Source: Solirubrobacter sp963837485 (lineage in GTDB: Bacteria > Actinomycetota > Thermoleophilia > Solirubrobacterales > Solirubrobacteraceae). From it: a stretch of 64,000 bases of DNA. The notes beneath the pieces are model-generated. The model had not been told where the DNA came from and searched no databases. It was given only the letters and a program-made list of their open reading frames with translations. The stretch lies in the NCBI GenBank assembly GCA_963837485.1, contig CAWINP010000007.1, positions 248,001 through 312,000 on the forward strand. The letters are read 5' to 3'. This document shows, piece by piece, positions 1 through 8,372 of this stretch. Position 1 is the first letter of the stretch. Each line of letters opens with the position of its first letter. The translations under genes were made by a program, and so were the position numbers.

Positions 1-310
1 TTCGAAATAGGCGAACAAAAGTGGGTCACCCCCTCGCGCCCTACGCCGAAAACGCTCATTCACGCACCGCCAACCTGACCCGATCCCCTCACCTGCCGCC
101 GTTCGCCGAGCCCGCGGAGCGGCGGCATAGCCGCGGCCGCCGGGCCCGCCGCGGCGCGGCGCATCCGCGAACGCCCTAGCCCGCCGCGAGCCGGCGCAGC
201 CGCGGCCGCCGGGCCCGCCGCGGCGCGGCGCAGCCGCGAACGCCCTAGCCCGCCGCGGCGCGGCCGTCGACGCGCGGGGCGCGCCGTTGACGCGGGCGCC
301 GCCCGCGCGG
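1..310. other. Gene-free left edge, GC-rich repeats
   Basis: I see no credible gene here. The open frames that cross the stretch translate to arginine/alanine-rich low-complexity sequence, as expected from antisense frames of GC-rich DNA. The stretch holds the tandem repeat at 129-266 and probably the end of an intergenic region whose left neighbour lies outside the window. Confidence 0.6.
129..266. repeat. Two tandem copies of a 69-bp GC-rich repeat
   Basis: Copy 1 starts at 129 and copy 2 at 198. Both begin AGCCGCGGCCGCCGGGCCCG and share about 60 nearly identical bases ending in CCCTAGCCCGCCGCG, giving a 69-bp period. The unit is rich in GCCGCGGC palindromes and could form hairpins. No unique spacers are present, so it is not a CRISPR array. 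Function is unknown. Confidence 0.7.
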
Positions 311-787
311 CTAGGCGCCCCGAAGTCGTGCCCGCGCCGGGCGGGCCGTCTCGCAGCGCGAGACCGCGCGCCCGCCCGAGCGCACGATGACGCTGCCCGA
401 GACGGTGGCCGACGCGACCTCGTGGTCGGTGAACTGCCCGGTGATGCGCCAGGTGAAGTGTCCGGTCCACCCCTCGTGCCCGGCGACCCCTCGCGAGATG
501 CCGGTGACGCGCCCCGAGAACGCGCCGCCGCGCACCCGGAGCGCCTGCTTGGCCGGCACGAAGGACATCCACAGCTCGCCGATCCCGCCGCCCTTGCAGC
601 GCCCGTCGAAGCCCAGCCGCAGCGACAGCCGGTCGCGGGCGCCGACGTCGACCGACATCCTCTGCGGCCGCGGGAACGCGATCGCGCCGGAGACAGACTC
701 TCCGGCCAGCGGCTGCACTCCGGGTGCGAGCAACAATGCGACTGCGGCGCCGAGCAACATGAGACTACGCACCGTAACACGGTGCAT
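311..787 (-). CDS. Small secreted hypothetical protein
   Basis: 158 aa. The start is the ATG at 787 (MHRVTVRS...): the open frame runs further upstream, but that part is antisense to the divergent gene at 830. Residues 1-31 are a clear signal peptide (short basic start, LMLLGAAVALLLAPG core, small residues before the probable cleavage), so the protein is exported. The mature part is rich in beta-strand-like alternation and glycine, with three cysteines; I recognise no family. It is divergently transcribed from the cysteine-rich protein at 830 with 42 bp between the starts, so the two probably share a promoter region. Confidence 0.7.
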   Translation of the reverse strand: MHRVTVRSLMLLGAAVALLLAPGVQPLAGESVSGAIAFPRPQRMSVDVGARDRLSLRLGFDGRCKGGGIGELWMSFVPAKQALRVRGGAFSGRVTGISRGVAGHEGWTGHFTWRITGQFTDHEVASATVSGSVIVRSGGRAVSRCETARPARARLRGA

Positions 788-829
788 CGTGTCGCGCCGC
801 AAAGCACCCCGTCTGGGTAGACTCGCGAA

Positions 830-1234
830 ATGGGCCGCACAGCCCGTCGTACCGAGGTCACCGAGTGCCGCCAGTGCCTCACCTACTGCGACCGCGTGAT
901 CGCGCCGGCGACCTGCGTCGCCCAGGACTGCCCCTCGCTGTACCTGTATGACGATCCGCTGAGCGGCATCCGCTACATGGGGTGCGCTCACACGGTGTTC
1001 GCGACCGAGATCGATGTGGCGCTGTTCGAGCAGGCCGAGCGCGGCCGCGGCTACGGCGTCCTCAAGCTCGCCCGCGAGCCGCTGGCGCGCTGCAGGTTTG
1101 CCGTCGAGAAGGCGCACGAGCGGCCGCCTGGCGAGGAGTTCAGGTGCGTGAATCGAAGGTTCGCGGACTTCCCAGAGAGCGCCCCCGATGCCCTCCGCGC
1201 ATTCGACCTGCGCGAGGGCCTGAGCGCCGCGTGA
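830..1234 (+). CDS. Cysteine-rich small protein, possible metal binder
   Basis: 134 aa. The N-terminal half carries C13-x2-C16-x3-C20, then C29, C34 and C52, a spacing that suggests a zinc-ribbon or iron-sulfur-like knuckle. The rest (LFEQAERGRGYGVLKLAREP) looks alpha/beta and soluble. No signal peptide or membrane segment is visible. I do not recognise a named family. The clean codon use and the conserved-looking cysteine pattern make it a real gene. Its start (ATG 830) lies 42 bp from the divergent gene at 787. It is followed by another small hypothetical gene on the same strand 80 bp downstream. Confidence 0.65.
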   Translation: MGRTARRTEVTECRQCLTYCDRVIAPATCVAQDCPSLYLYDDPLSGIRYMGCAHTVFATEIDVALFEQAERGRGYGVLKLAREPLARCRFAVEKAHERPPGEEFRCVNRRFADFPESAPDALRAFDLREGLSAA

Positions 1235-1314
1235 AAGATCCAGTTCAGGGGCAGACCTCGGGCAGGATCCGCGCATAAGATGCAGACGCCCCGGCGGACC
1301 CGGGCCGAGGAGCT

Positions 1315-1782
1315 ATGGATCACATTCGCCGCGGCAATTACGACTCTGGTCACGACTATGTCCTCGAGTACGGGGAGCTGCGCTTCACCTTCAACGAGCG
1401 CGACTTCTCTGAGCGTGTCGAGCAGGCCGCGCGCAAGCTCGGCTTCGTCGGCGGCCGGCTCGAGGAGTTCGAGCTCGAGGACCTCGTGAACCTGACCGTC
1501 AACGGCGAAGTGGCCGACCCGGCGTCCGCGCTCGGCGAGCACGTCAACGACTGCTGGCCCGAGCTCGTCGGCCCGGCCGACCGCAGCCTCGTCCACTGGC
1601 TGCGGCGGCTCGTGTTCCGCTCCGCCTGGCTCGACCAGCGCGTCAAGGAAGGGGAGCTGGACGTCGTCTTCGACGACGCGACCAGCTCCTTCGGGTACGT
1701 CCAGCCCGAGCGCGACCGCGAGCCGATCGAGCTCTCACCCGAGCCCAACTGGCGCCGCGTCGCCTACGGCGGCCGGCACTAG
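1315..1782 (+). CDS. Hypothetical cytoplasmic protein
   Basis: 155 aa, ATG start with GAGGAG two bases upstream. The sequence is acidic and soluble, with no signal peptide and no membrane segment. The N-terminal part (GHDYVLEYGELRFTFNERDF) reads as beta hairpins and the middle as helices rich in Glu/Arg. I recognise no domain. It ends three bases before the convergent stop of the Rho-like gene, so the two genes converge almost without spacer. No function can be proposed from context. Confidence 0.65.
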   Translation: MDHIRRGNYDSGHDYVLEYGELRFTFNERDFSERVEQAARKLGFVGGRLEEFELEDLVNLTVNGEVADPASALGEHVNDCWPELVGPADRSLVHWLRRLVFRSAWLDQRVKEGELDVVFDDATSSFGYVQPERDREPIELSPEPNWRRVAYGGRH

Positions 1783-1785
1783 GCC

Positions 1786-3180
1786 CTAGTCCTTCGCGGG
1801 CTTCTTCCTCGCCGCCGGCTTCTTGGCGGCCGGCTTCTTCTTCGCCGCCGCCGGCTTCTTGGCGCCCGCCGCCTTCTTGGCGGCCGGCTTCTTCGCCGCG
1901 GGCTTCTTCGCCGCCACCGCGGGCGCGGGAGCCGCATCGGGCTCCGGCTCGGGCTCCGGCTCGGCCGGCGGCTCGAACGGGCCGCCGGCGCGCGCGGCGC
2001 GGATCGCCTGCGCGCCCGCCTCGCCGACCAGCAGCTCCGGCCGCAACGTGCCCGAGTCCTTCAGCGACAGCGCCGGGAACTGGCCGAGCGCGGCCGCCTC
2101 AGCGTCGAGCGCCACGACCGTCGTCTCGCCGCCGACCGGTGCGGACGCGGTCGCGACCACGGTCAGCGACCCGCCCGAGGCCAGGTTGCGCCCCGCGGCC
2201 AGCGCACGCCGGGAGGCGCCCTCGCTCAGGTACGTGAAGCCGTCGATCAGCACGACGGCGTCGCCCCCGCGCGCCGCGACCCGGCGCCCCTGCTCGATCG
2301 CCGACTCGATCGCCTGGGCCTGGGCGTCCGAGGAGGCGGCCGTCGTCAGCGCCGCGACCGGCGCGGGCGACCAGTCGGCGACCTCCTCCGGCCGTGCGCC
2401 GGCCAGCACGATGGTCAGCTCCAGCCCTTCGCGCGCGGCCAGCGCCTCGGCCAGCCGCCGCAGCGCCTCGCTCTTGCCCGAGCGCGGGCCGCCGGCGATC
2501 ACCACGCGCGAGCCCTTGCCGAACGGCGTCAGCCACTCGATCGCCTTCACCGTCGGGTCGCCGGACCCGAGCCGGACCCGCTCCGACGGCCAGGCGACCG
2601 GCAGGTCCTCGAAGCGCGTCCCCTCGGCGACCTCGTCGGCCGGCTTGCCGTTGATCGTGTCGACCCGCACCAGCGACGGGAACCGCTCGGAGCGCCGCGG
2701 CGCCCGCAGGGGCCCCGCCACGCGATCGCCCGACACCAGCTCGCAGCGCTTGACCTGCGCGGCCGAGATGTAGACGTCGTCGTCGGACTCCTCCGGCGGC
2801 GACAGGCGCAGGAAGCCGGACCCGTTGGCGAGCAGCTCGACGACGCCCGAGACGATCGGCTCGCCGCCCGTCTCGGCCGGCGCCTCCTCGGGCTCGCGCT
2901 CGGCGTCCTCGTCGCGCCCGCGAGCGCGGCCACGGCCCCCGCGCCGGCCACGGCGGCCGCGGCGCGGCTCTTCGTCCTCCGGCCGCTCTTCGGCCACCGG
3001 CGCGGCGGGAGCCTCGGGGACGGCCTCGGGGATGGAATCGGACTGGCGGGCGACGATCGCGTCGACCAGCTCGGGCTTGCGCAGCCGGCGGAATCCGTCG
3101 ACTCCGAGCTCGTTGGCAAGCAGGTGCAAGTCGGCGAGCGGGCTCTGCTCGAGAGCGGAGCGGTCCAGGACGGAGGGCAT
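1786..3180 (-). CDS. Degenerate Rho-like protein with lysine-rich tail
   Basis: 464 aa from ATG 3180, which has CAGGGAGA upstream; a GTG at 3210 is the alternative. Domains: Rho_N-like helices (about 15-46), an Arg/Gly-rich linker (about 70-95), a cold-shock-type RNA-binding domain (about 108-180), and a RecA-like core with P-loop GGPRSGKSE (230-238) and Walker-B-like LIDG (311-314). The tail from about 424 is repeats of AAKKPAAKK, like histone H1. Against E. coli Rho as I remember it, the catalytic DERPEEV is GARPEEV (E211 lost). The Q-loop segment and the R-loop are deleted, the arginine-finger region KRVFPAI reads LGQFPAL, and the C-terminal domain is missing. It probably binds RNA or DNA but should not be an active helicase. 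A canonical rho is expected elsewhere. Confidence 0.8.
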   Translation of the reverse strand: MPSVLDRSALEQSPLADLHLLANELGVDGFRRLRKPELVDAIVARQSDSIPEAVPEAPAAPVAEERPEDEEPRRGRRGRRGGRGRARGRDEDAEREPEEAPAETGGEPIVSGVVELLANGSGFLRLSPPEESDDDVYISAAQVKRCELVSGDRVAGPLRAPRRSERFPSLVRVDTINGKPADEVAEGTRFEDLPVAWPSERVRLGSGDPTVKAIEWLTPFGKGSRVVIAGGPRSGKSEALRRLAEALAAREGLELTIVLAGARPEEVADWSPAPVAALTTAASSDAQAQAIESAIEQGRRVAARGGDAVVLIDGFTYLSEGASRRALAAGRNLASGGSLTVVATASAPVGGETTVVALDAEAAALGQFPALSLKDSGTLRPELLVGEAGAQAIRAARAGGPFEPPAEPEPEPEPDAAPAPAVAAKKPAAKKPAAKKAAGAKKPAAAKKKPAAKKPAARKKPAKD

Positions 3181-3247
3181 GTGGCGGATCTCCCTGAGAT
3201 CGGTAGGCACCCGGCCGCGTTGGGTTCAGCGGCCGGCGATTCAGCCG

Positions 3248-4144
3248 TCACCCTAGCGGGATGTGCGGCGGGACCCCGTCGGGATAGCGCTCGCGCGTCA
3301 GCCCCTCGACGTCACCGAGGACGCGGTCGCCGCGCAGCACGGACCGCACCGCCAGATAATCTGCCGCGCCGGCCACGTCGTGCACGCGCACGATCTCCGC
3401 GCCCGCGTCGGCCGCGAAGCCGACGGCGGCCAGCGTCGCCGGGTCGCGCTCGGCCGGCGGGCGGCCGACGATCGCGCCGAGGAAGTCCTTGCGCGAGACC
3501 GCGAGCAGCAGCGGGCGCCCGAGCGCGCGCAGCGCGTCCAGCCGGCGCAGGACCGCCACCGTCTGGGCCGGCGTCTTGGCGAAGTCCGGGCCGGGGTCGA
3601 GCACGATCTGCTCGGGCGCGACCCCCTCCCCCAGCGCGACCTCCATCCGCTCGCGCAGGAAGCCGGCCACGTCGGCGACCACGTCGTCATACGCGCCCGG
3701 GTCCAGCAGCGTCCCCTTCGGCGCGACCCGCGTGTGCATGATCACCAGCGCCGCACCGGTGCGCGCGCATACGCGGGCCATCTCGACGTCGCGCAGCCCC
3801 GACACGTCGTTGACGACCGACGCGCCCGCCTCGATCGCCGCCGAGGCCACCTCCGGCTTGTAGGTGTCGACGGAGATCAGCGCCCCCGCGAGCGCCGAGA
3901 CGAGTCCGCGGACGCGCGCGATCTCCTCCTGCACCGGCACCGCGGGCAGGTCGCCGCGCGCCGACTCGCCGCCGATGTCGAGCAGATCGGCACCCGCCGC
4001 CAGCAGCGCGCGGCCACGCGCCACGCGCTGCTCGGTGGTCGCGGCCTCGCCGTCCGAGAACGAGTCCGGCGACGCGTTGAGGATCCCCATCAGCAGCGGG
4101 CGCCCGCCGAGCTCCAGCCGGTGCTCGCGGGCGCGCAGGATCAC
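3248..4144 (-). CDS. folP: Dihydropteroate synthase
   Basis: 298 aa. It condenses 6-hydroxymethyl-dihydropterin diphosphate with p-aminobenzoate in cytosolic folate synthesis and is the sulfonamide target. Visible motifs are MGILNASPDSFSDG near the N-terminus, DIGGESARG, SVDTYK, VNDVSG, VIMH, LDPGPDFAKT and SRKDFLG, in the usual order of the TIM-barrel loops. Start: GTG at 4144, giving a GTGA overlap with the stop of the upstream secreted-protein gene, so the two are translationally coupled. That pairing makes no obvious biochemical sense. The usual DIGGESTRPG is DIGGESARG here, a mild loop change. No other folate gene is in the window. Confidence 0.93.
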   Translation of the reverse strand: MILRAREHRLELGGRPLLMGILNASPDSFSDGEAATTEQRVARGRALLAAGADLLDIGGESARGDLPAVPVQEEIARVRGLVSALAGALISVDTYKPEVASAAIEAGASVVNDVSGLRDVEMARVCARTGAALVIMHTRVAPKGTLLDPGAYDDVVADVAGFLRERMEVALGEGVAPEQIVLDPGPDFAKTPAQTVAVLRRLDALRALGRPLLLAVSRKDFLGAIVGRPPAERDPATLAAVGFAADAGAEIVRVHDVAGAADYLAVRSVLRGDRVLGDVEGLTRERYPDGVPPHIPLG

Positions 4145-5934
4145 GGCTTCTTCTTGATGCGCAGGCTGACTTTCTTGCGCGTGACGTTGCCCGCCCTGTC
4201 GACCGCGGCCACCTTCAGCGTGAACTTCCCCGCCCGGTAGCGGTGGCTCACCTTGCGCGACCTCGTCGTCGCCGAGTGATCGCCGAAGTCGATCGTCGTG
4301 TGGTCGAGCCCCGAGCCGCCGCGGTCCTTCGCGGTGACCCGGATCTTGAGCGCCTGGCCGCGGGCGCGCTTGCCGTCGACGTGCACGCTCAGCGTCGGCG
4401 CCGTCGCGTCGAGCTTCATCGTGCGCGCGCGGCTGCGCGCGGTCTGGCCGCGCAGGTCCACGGCCTCGACGTACCACGAGTGCCGGCCGGTCTTCAGCGG
4501 CGTCGCCGGAACCAGGCTCGACGCCTTGGTCTGTCCGGCCTGGACGCCGTCGATGAACACGCGGAACGTCTGCTCGCCCCACAGGTCGATGCCCGGCCGC
4601 CACTTGAGCTCGGGCCGCGTCTTGCGCTTGTAGGCCTCGGCACGGCCGATGTAAGGCGCGCTCGGCGGATCGTCGAACTCCGCCACGGTCAGCGCCTTCG
4701 CGCCGGCGACGCCCTGCACCATCGCGACCGCGAAGTCGCCCACGCGATCGCCGCCGATGAACACGCCGGGGTCGTTGACCGGCCCGAACGCCGGGTTGGA
4801 GACCGCCGTGGTCGCCGCGAACGGCTCCCGATAGGGCTTCACGCGCGCCAGGGCGTCGGTGCCCGAGCGCCAGGCGATCGCGAGGTTGCCGCGATCCGTG
4901 CCGGCCACCTCGGGCTTGGACGGCGTGCTGCTCGCGCCGAGCACGTAGGAGGTCTCGAACACGTCGCGGTCGAGCAGCGCCCCTACCACGCCGTTGTCGA
5001 ACTCCTGCGCGACGCCCTCGCCCGCGCCGCGGCCGTTCATGTCGATGCGCGGCTCGGTCGACGGGATGCCGCCGTCGATCGGGCTCATCGGCTCGAAGTT
5101 CGAGCCGACCAGCCGGCGCGCGAACGAGCGCGAGCCGCCCGCCGTGTCCTGGCGGTAGACGACCCACGCGAACGAGCCGTCCTCCTCGATGTCGATGTCC
5201 GGCGAGTCGGCGCCCGCGCCGTCGCCGTCCTGGGAGACCTGCTGTGGATAGGCCGACAGGTTGAGCCCGGTCAGACGGCGCGCGTACACGCGGGCGCGGT
5301 CGGAGATCTCGCCCCAGGTCGCGACCGCGTACCCCTCGGCGGAGACCGCCACGCGCGGGCGCAGCGCGCCGGTGCCGGCCGTGTCGGCGGGCACGATGTC
5401 GACCGGCGACGCGAGGCCCGACCACGTGGCGTCCTGCAGGCGAGCGGCGCGCACGTCGCCGCTCTGCTGCCAGACGGCGTACGCGGCGTCGTTGACGCCG
5501 AGGTCGACGTCGACCGACTTCGCGCCGGGCCCGCCGATCTGGGCCGGACCGGTGAACGGCGCCGGCGTCGCGCTGACCGGCGTGCTGGCGGCATAGACGT
5601 TGCCGTCAGCGACCCAGGCGACCGCGATCCGGTTGCCGTCGCCGACCGCGATCTTCGCCTCGGTCGCCTCGCCGAGCCCCGGGTCCACGCGCACCGGGCT
5701 CTGCCACACGCCGCCGAACAGGCGCGAGACGAACACGTGCGCCGCGCCGCCGTCGCGGCGCAGATAGGCCACGGCGCCGGTGCCGTCGCGCGCCAGGTCC
5801 ACGCCGCCGGCCTCGACCACGTCGGCGTTCGGGCCGTCGAGCGCCTGGGCGGGACTCCAGGCGGCGCGGGCGCCGGCGGCGGGGACGAGCACGAGCGCGG
5901 CGGTCAGGAGGAGGACGAGACGGCGTACAGGCAT
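4141..5934 (-). CDS. Large secreted repeat protein
   Basis: 597 aa with a clear signal peptide (residues 1-25, LVLLLTAALVLVPAAGARA). The body (about 30-420) is a series of repeats containing W, GDGNRIAVAWV- and GYAVATWGE-type strands, consistent with a beta-propeller or BNR-like fold. The C-terminal third (about 430-597) has Ig/PKD-like segments with TVRVxAxDRAGN signatures, ending in a basic tail (KKKP). It is probably an exported or cell-surface protein; no enzyme motif is visible. It overlaps folP by 4 nt downstream. The same DRAGN-like module occurs at the C-terminus of the exported protein at 17659. Confidence 0.75.
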   Translation of the reverse strand: MPVRRLVLLLTAALVLVPAAGARAAWSPAQALDGPNADVVEAGGVDLARDGTGAVAYLRRDGGAAHVFVSRLFGGVWQSPVRVDPGLGEATEAKIAVGDGNRIAVAWVADGNVYAASTPVSATPAPFTGPAQIGGPGAKSVDVDLGVNDAAYAVWQQSGDVRAARLQDATWSGLASPVDIVPADTAGTGALRPRVAVSAEGYAVATWGEISDRARVYARRLTGLNLSAYPQQVSQDGDGAGADSPDIDIEEDGSFAWVVYRQDTAGGSRSFARRLVGSNFEPMSPIDGGIPSTEPRIDMNGRGAGEGVAQEFDNGVVGALLDRDVFETSYVLGASSTPSKPEVAGTDRGNLAIAWRSGTDALARVKPYREPFAATTAVSNPAFGPVNDPGVFIGGDRVGDFAVAMVQGVAGAKALTVAEFDDPPSAPYIGRAEAYKRKTRPELKWRPGIDLWGEQTFRVFIDGVQAGQTKASSLVPATPLKTGRHSWYVEAVDLRGQTARSRARTMKLDATAPTLSVHVDGKRARGQALKIRVTAKDRGGSGLDHTTIDFGDHSATTRSRKVSHRYRAGKFTLKVAAVDRAGNVTRKKVSLRIKKKP

Positions 5935-5996
5935 GCGGCTCCGGGTTCGAAGGGGCTACGCCGGGCTGCAACCGGCGAGGACCGCCAAAGTTACGG

Positions 5997-6021
5997 GGTG
6001 ATGACCTAGACGGTCATCACC
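5997..6021 (-). terminator. Hairpin downstream of glpD
   Basis: GGTGATGACC and GGTCATCACC form a perfect 10-bp inverted repeat around a 5-nt loop (TAGAC). It sits 49 bp past the glpD stop and before the next minus-strand gene. There is no uridine tract, only CCGTAACTTT, so this is either a weak intrinsic terminator or an operator for a dimeric repressor controlling the gene at 5934. Confidence 0.45.
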
Positions 6022-6069
6022 TGGTGACTCCCTCGCGGTGTTTGCAAGCGACGAATCCGACCTGGGGAG

Positions 6070-7701
6070 TCAAGGCGAGACCAGGATGCCTTCCTGCTCG
6101 GCCTCGACCCGGAACGCGCGCGCGAGCTCGCCCGCGTCGCCGCCGATCTCCGCGCCGAGCACCGCCGCGACGCGCTCCGGCGCGCCGGAGGCCAGCAGCG
6201 GCCGGGCCGCCGTCAGCCCCAGCCGGGTGCGGCGCAGCAGCACGTCGCCGACCGAGCGCGCCTGCTCCCGGCGCGCGGCGTGCACGACCTCGGCCATCAG
6301 GTCGGGCATGCCGTCGAGGACCGGCCCGGGAAACTCGCCCGCGAGCGCGAGGACGTCGTGCGCGACGTGCCCGTAGCGGCCCGCGAGCTGTGCGTACGCC
6401 GCGTCCGGCACGCCGTCCACGCGCGGCAGGTCGTCGGGCGAGATCGCCATCCCGAGCGGGATCTCGTGCGTGCGGCACGGCAGCTCCTGCCCGTCGCGCT
6501 CGACGATCCGGTCGACCGCGAGCTTGGCCATCCGCCGCCAGGTGGTCAGCTTGCCGCCGGTGATCGTGACCATGCCGCTGGAGGTCTCATACAGCTCGGC
6601 CTTGCGCGAGATGTCGACCGACTTGCGCGGATCGCCGGTGGAGATCAGCGGCCGCACGCCGGCGTAGGCGCCGGCCACGTCCTCGGGCTGGAGCGAGACG
6701 CCGAAGAAGTCGTTGACCGCGTCGAGCAGGTAGTCGACGTCCTCGTCGGACGGCCGGATGTGCTCCAGCTCGCCCTCGTAGTCGTTGTCGGTGGTGCCGA
6801 CGAGCGTCTGGCCGAGCCACGGCAGGACGAAGATCGAGCGCCCGCCGCCGGCCGGCACGATCGCGCCCGCCTTCACCGGCAGCTGCGACGAGTCGATGAT
6901 CAGGTGCGTGCCGCGGCTGGGCCGGATCACCGGCACCTCGGCCTCGTCGTGCAGCTCGCTCGGGCGCAGTCGGTCGGCCCACACTCCGGTCGCGTTGACC
7001 ACGTTGGCCGCGCGGATCTCGAGCTCGGAGCCGCTCTCGAGATCGCGCACCCGCGCGCCGGCGGCGCCGGGCAGCAGCTCGAGCGCCTCGACGCGGTTGG
7101 CGGCGACCGCCCCGAACCGCTCGGCCTCGGCCAGCACGGTCAACACGAGCCGCACGTCGTCGGTCTGGCAGTCGTAGAACAGATACCCGCTGGTCGGCGC
7201 CCGCGAGGCGAGCGCCGGGATCAGCTCGACGACCTCCTCGCCCTCGATCGTGCGGTGGCGGGCCGGGCTCCAGTCGGCGTCCTCACGCGCGAGCCGGCGC
7301 CGGAGCGGCGAGCGCCGCAGCCGGTCGACCGCCATCACGTCGTACGCGTTCAGCCCGAGGCCGACGATCCGGTCCAGGCGCTGGCCGTCGAACGCCGGCA
7401 CCACGAGCGGGAGCGGCTTCACGAGGTGCGGCGCCAGGCGGACGTTGATCTGGCGCTCCAGCAGCGCCTCGCGCACGAGCCCGATGTCGAAGTTCTGCAG
7501 GTAGCGGAGCCCGCCGTGGACGAGCTTGCTCGACCGCGAAGATGTCCCGCTCGCGTAGTCCGCACGCTCGATCAGCGCGACGCTGTAGCCGCGCGTGGCG
7601 GCATCCAGCGCGACGCCGGCGCCGGTGATCCCGCCGCCGATCACGAGCACGTCGTACGCGTCGGTTGCGAGGGCCTTGACGGCATCCGTGCGCGAAAGCA
7701 T
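6070..7701 (-). CDS. glpD: Glycerol-3-phosphate dehydrogenase, FAD type
   Basis: 543 aa. It oxidises glycerol-3-phosphate to dihydroxyacetone phosphate at the membrane and feeds quinones. The N-terminus has the FAD Rossmann motif VIGGGITGAGVALDAATRG (residues about 19-37), followed by SSRSSKLVHGGLRYL, the GlpD/GlpA hallmark. The middle has PSRGTHLIID and the flavin-binding GGKLTTWRRMAK near residue 410. Length matches the family. A C-terminal all-alpha extension (about 430-543) follows. ATG 7701 lies only 24 bp from the divergent ATG at 7726. No glpF or glpK is in the window. Confidence 0.95.
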   Translation of the reverse strand: MLSRTDAVKALATDAYDVLVIGGGITGAGVALDAATRGYSVALIERADYASGTSSRSSKLVHGGLRYLQNFDIGLVREALLERQINVRLAPHLVKPLPLVVPAFDGQRLDRIVGLGLNAYDVMAVDRLRRSPLRRRLAREDADWSPARHRTIEGEEVVELIPALASRAPTSGYLFYDCQTDDVRLVLTVLAEAERFGAVAANRVEALELLPGAAGARVRDLESGSELEIRAANVVNATGVWADRLRPSELHDEAEVPVIRPSRGTHLIIDSSQLPVKAGAIVPAGGGRSIFVLPWLGQTLVGTTDNDYEGELEHIRPSDEDVDYLLDAVNDFFGVSLQPEDVAGAYAGVRPLISTGDPRKSVDISRKAELYETSSGMVTITGGKLTTWRRMAKLAVDRIVERDGQELPCRTHEIPLGMAISPDDLPRVDGVPDAAYAQLAGRYGHVAHDVLALAGEFPGPVLDGMPDLMAEVVHAARREQARSVGDVLLRRTRLGLTAARPLLASGAPERVAAVLGAEIGGDAGELARAFRVEAEQEGILVSP

Positions 7702-7725
7702 CGGCGGCGGAGGCTAACGTGCCGT

Positions 7726-8292
7726 ATGCCCTCGGGGACGGTGATCGACCTGTGGCGCTGGCCGGTGGCCGGCATGCGCGGCGAGCAGCTGATCTCGACG
7801 CGCGTGGATGTGCGCGGCGTGGCGGGCGACCGCGTGCACCGGATTGAGAGCCCGACCACCCCGCCGGATGGGCTGCTCGGGCGCTGGAGCGCGACGTATC
7901 CGTTCACGCCCGACGGCGCGATCGACCCCGACAACCCGCCGTACCCCAACGTCCATTCGCCGAGCGGGGAGGAGGTCTACCGGTGGGGGGACCCGTGGCT
8001 CGCCAGCGCGCTGGAGCGCGACCTGCGCGCCGAGGTCGCGACTGTGCGCGACCTCACGGCGCCGCGCGGCGTGATCGTGGCGACCGCCGCGCCGGCCGTC
8101 CCCGGCCTCTCGGGCGTCAATCTGCGGCTCGATCTCGAGCCGCCGCACGGAGGCTGGAGCGGTATGGTGCTGTCCTTCGAGCACGGCGTGCGGCTGCGGC
8201 TGATGACCTCGCGCGCCGACGGGCCGGGGATCGAGACGCTCGTCCTGGCAGGCGGGCGGGTGCAGCTCGGCGAGCTCGTCGCGCTGGGGTGA
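7726..8292 (+). CDS. MOSC N-terminal-like beta-barrel protein
   Basis: 188 aa, ATG 7726. The frame is open far upstream but that part is antisense to glpD. The N-terminus (TVIDLWRWPVAGMRGEQL, then GVAGDRVHRIES) resembles the N-terminal beta-barrel domain of MOSC proteins (consensus roughly LWRYPVKSMxGE ... GDRxxAL). The catalytic MOSC domain with its conserved cysteine is not evident, so this may be a truncated or stand-alone relative. No signal peptide. Divergent from glpD with a 24-bp gap. Function unknown; molybdenum-cofactor sulfur carriage is the theme of the full-length family but cannot be claimed here. Confidence 0.6.
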   Translation: MPSGTVIDLWRWPVAGMRGEQLISTRVDVRGVAGDRVHRIESPTTPPDGLLGRWSATYPFTPDGAIDPDNPPYPNVHSPSGEEVYRWGDPWLASALERDLRAEVATVRDLTAPRGVIVATAAPAVPGLSGVNLRLDLEPPHGGWSGMVLSFEHGVRLRLMTSRADGPGIETLVLAGGRVQLGELVALG

Positions 8293-8372
8293 GAACCCCA
8301 TTACGCTTCAGCTCCGGGGTCGCTTCTCCCGATGTAATGGATCCCCACCCTGGTCAAGGAGGATGTACCGCC

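Noticed and set aside
129..266. CRISPR array
   Set aside because: Only two tandem units without unique spacers.
60..572. Minus-strand frame with GGLGRSRxRRAAAGPAAAA repeats
   Set aside because: Reflects the DNA repeat at 129-266; no start signal and low-complexity composition.
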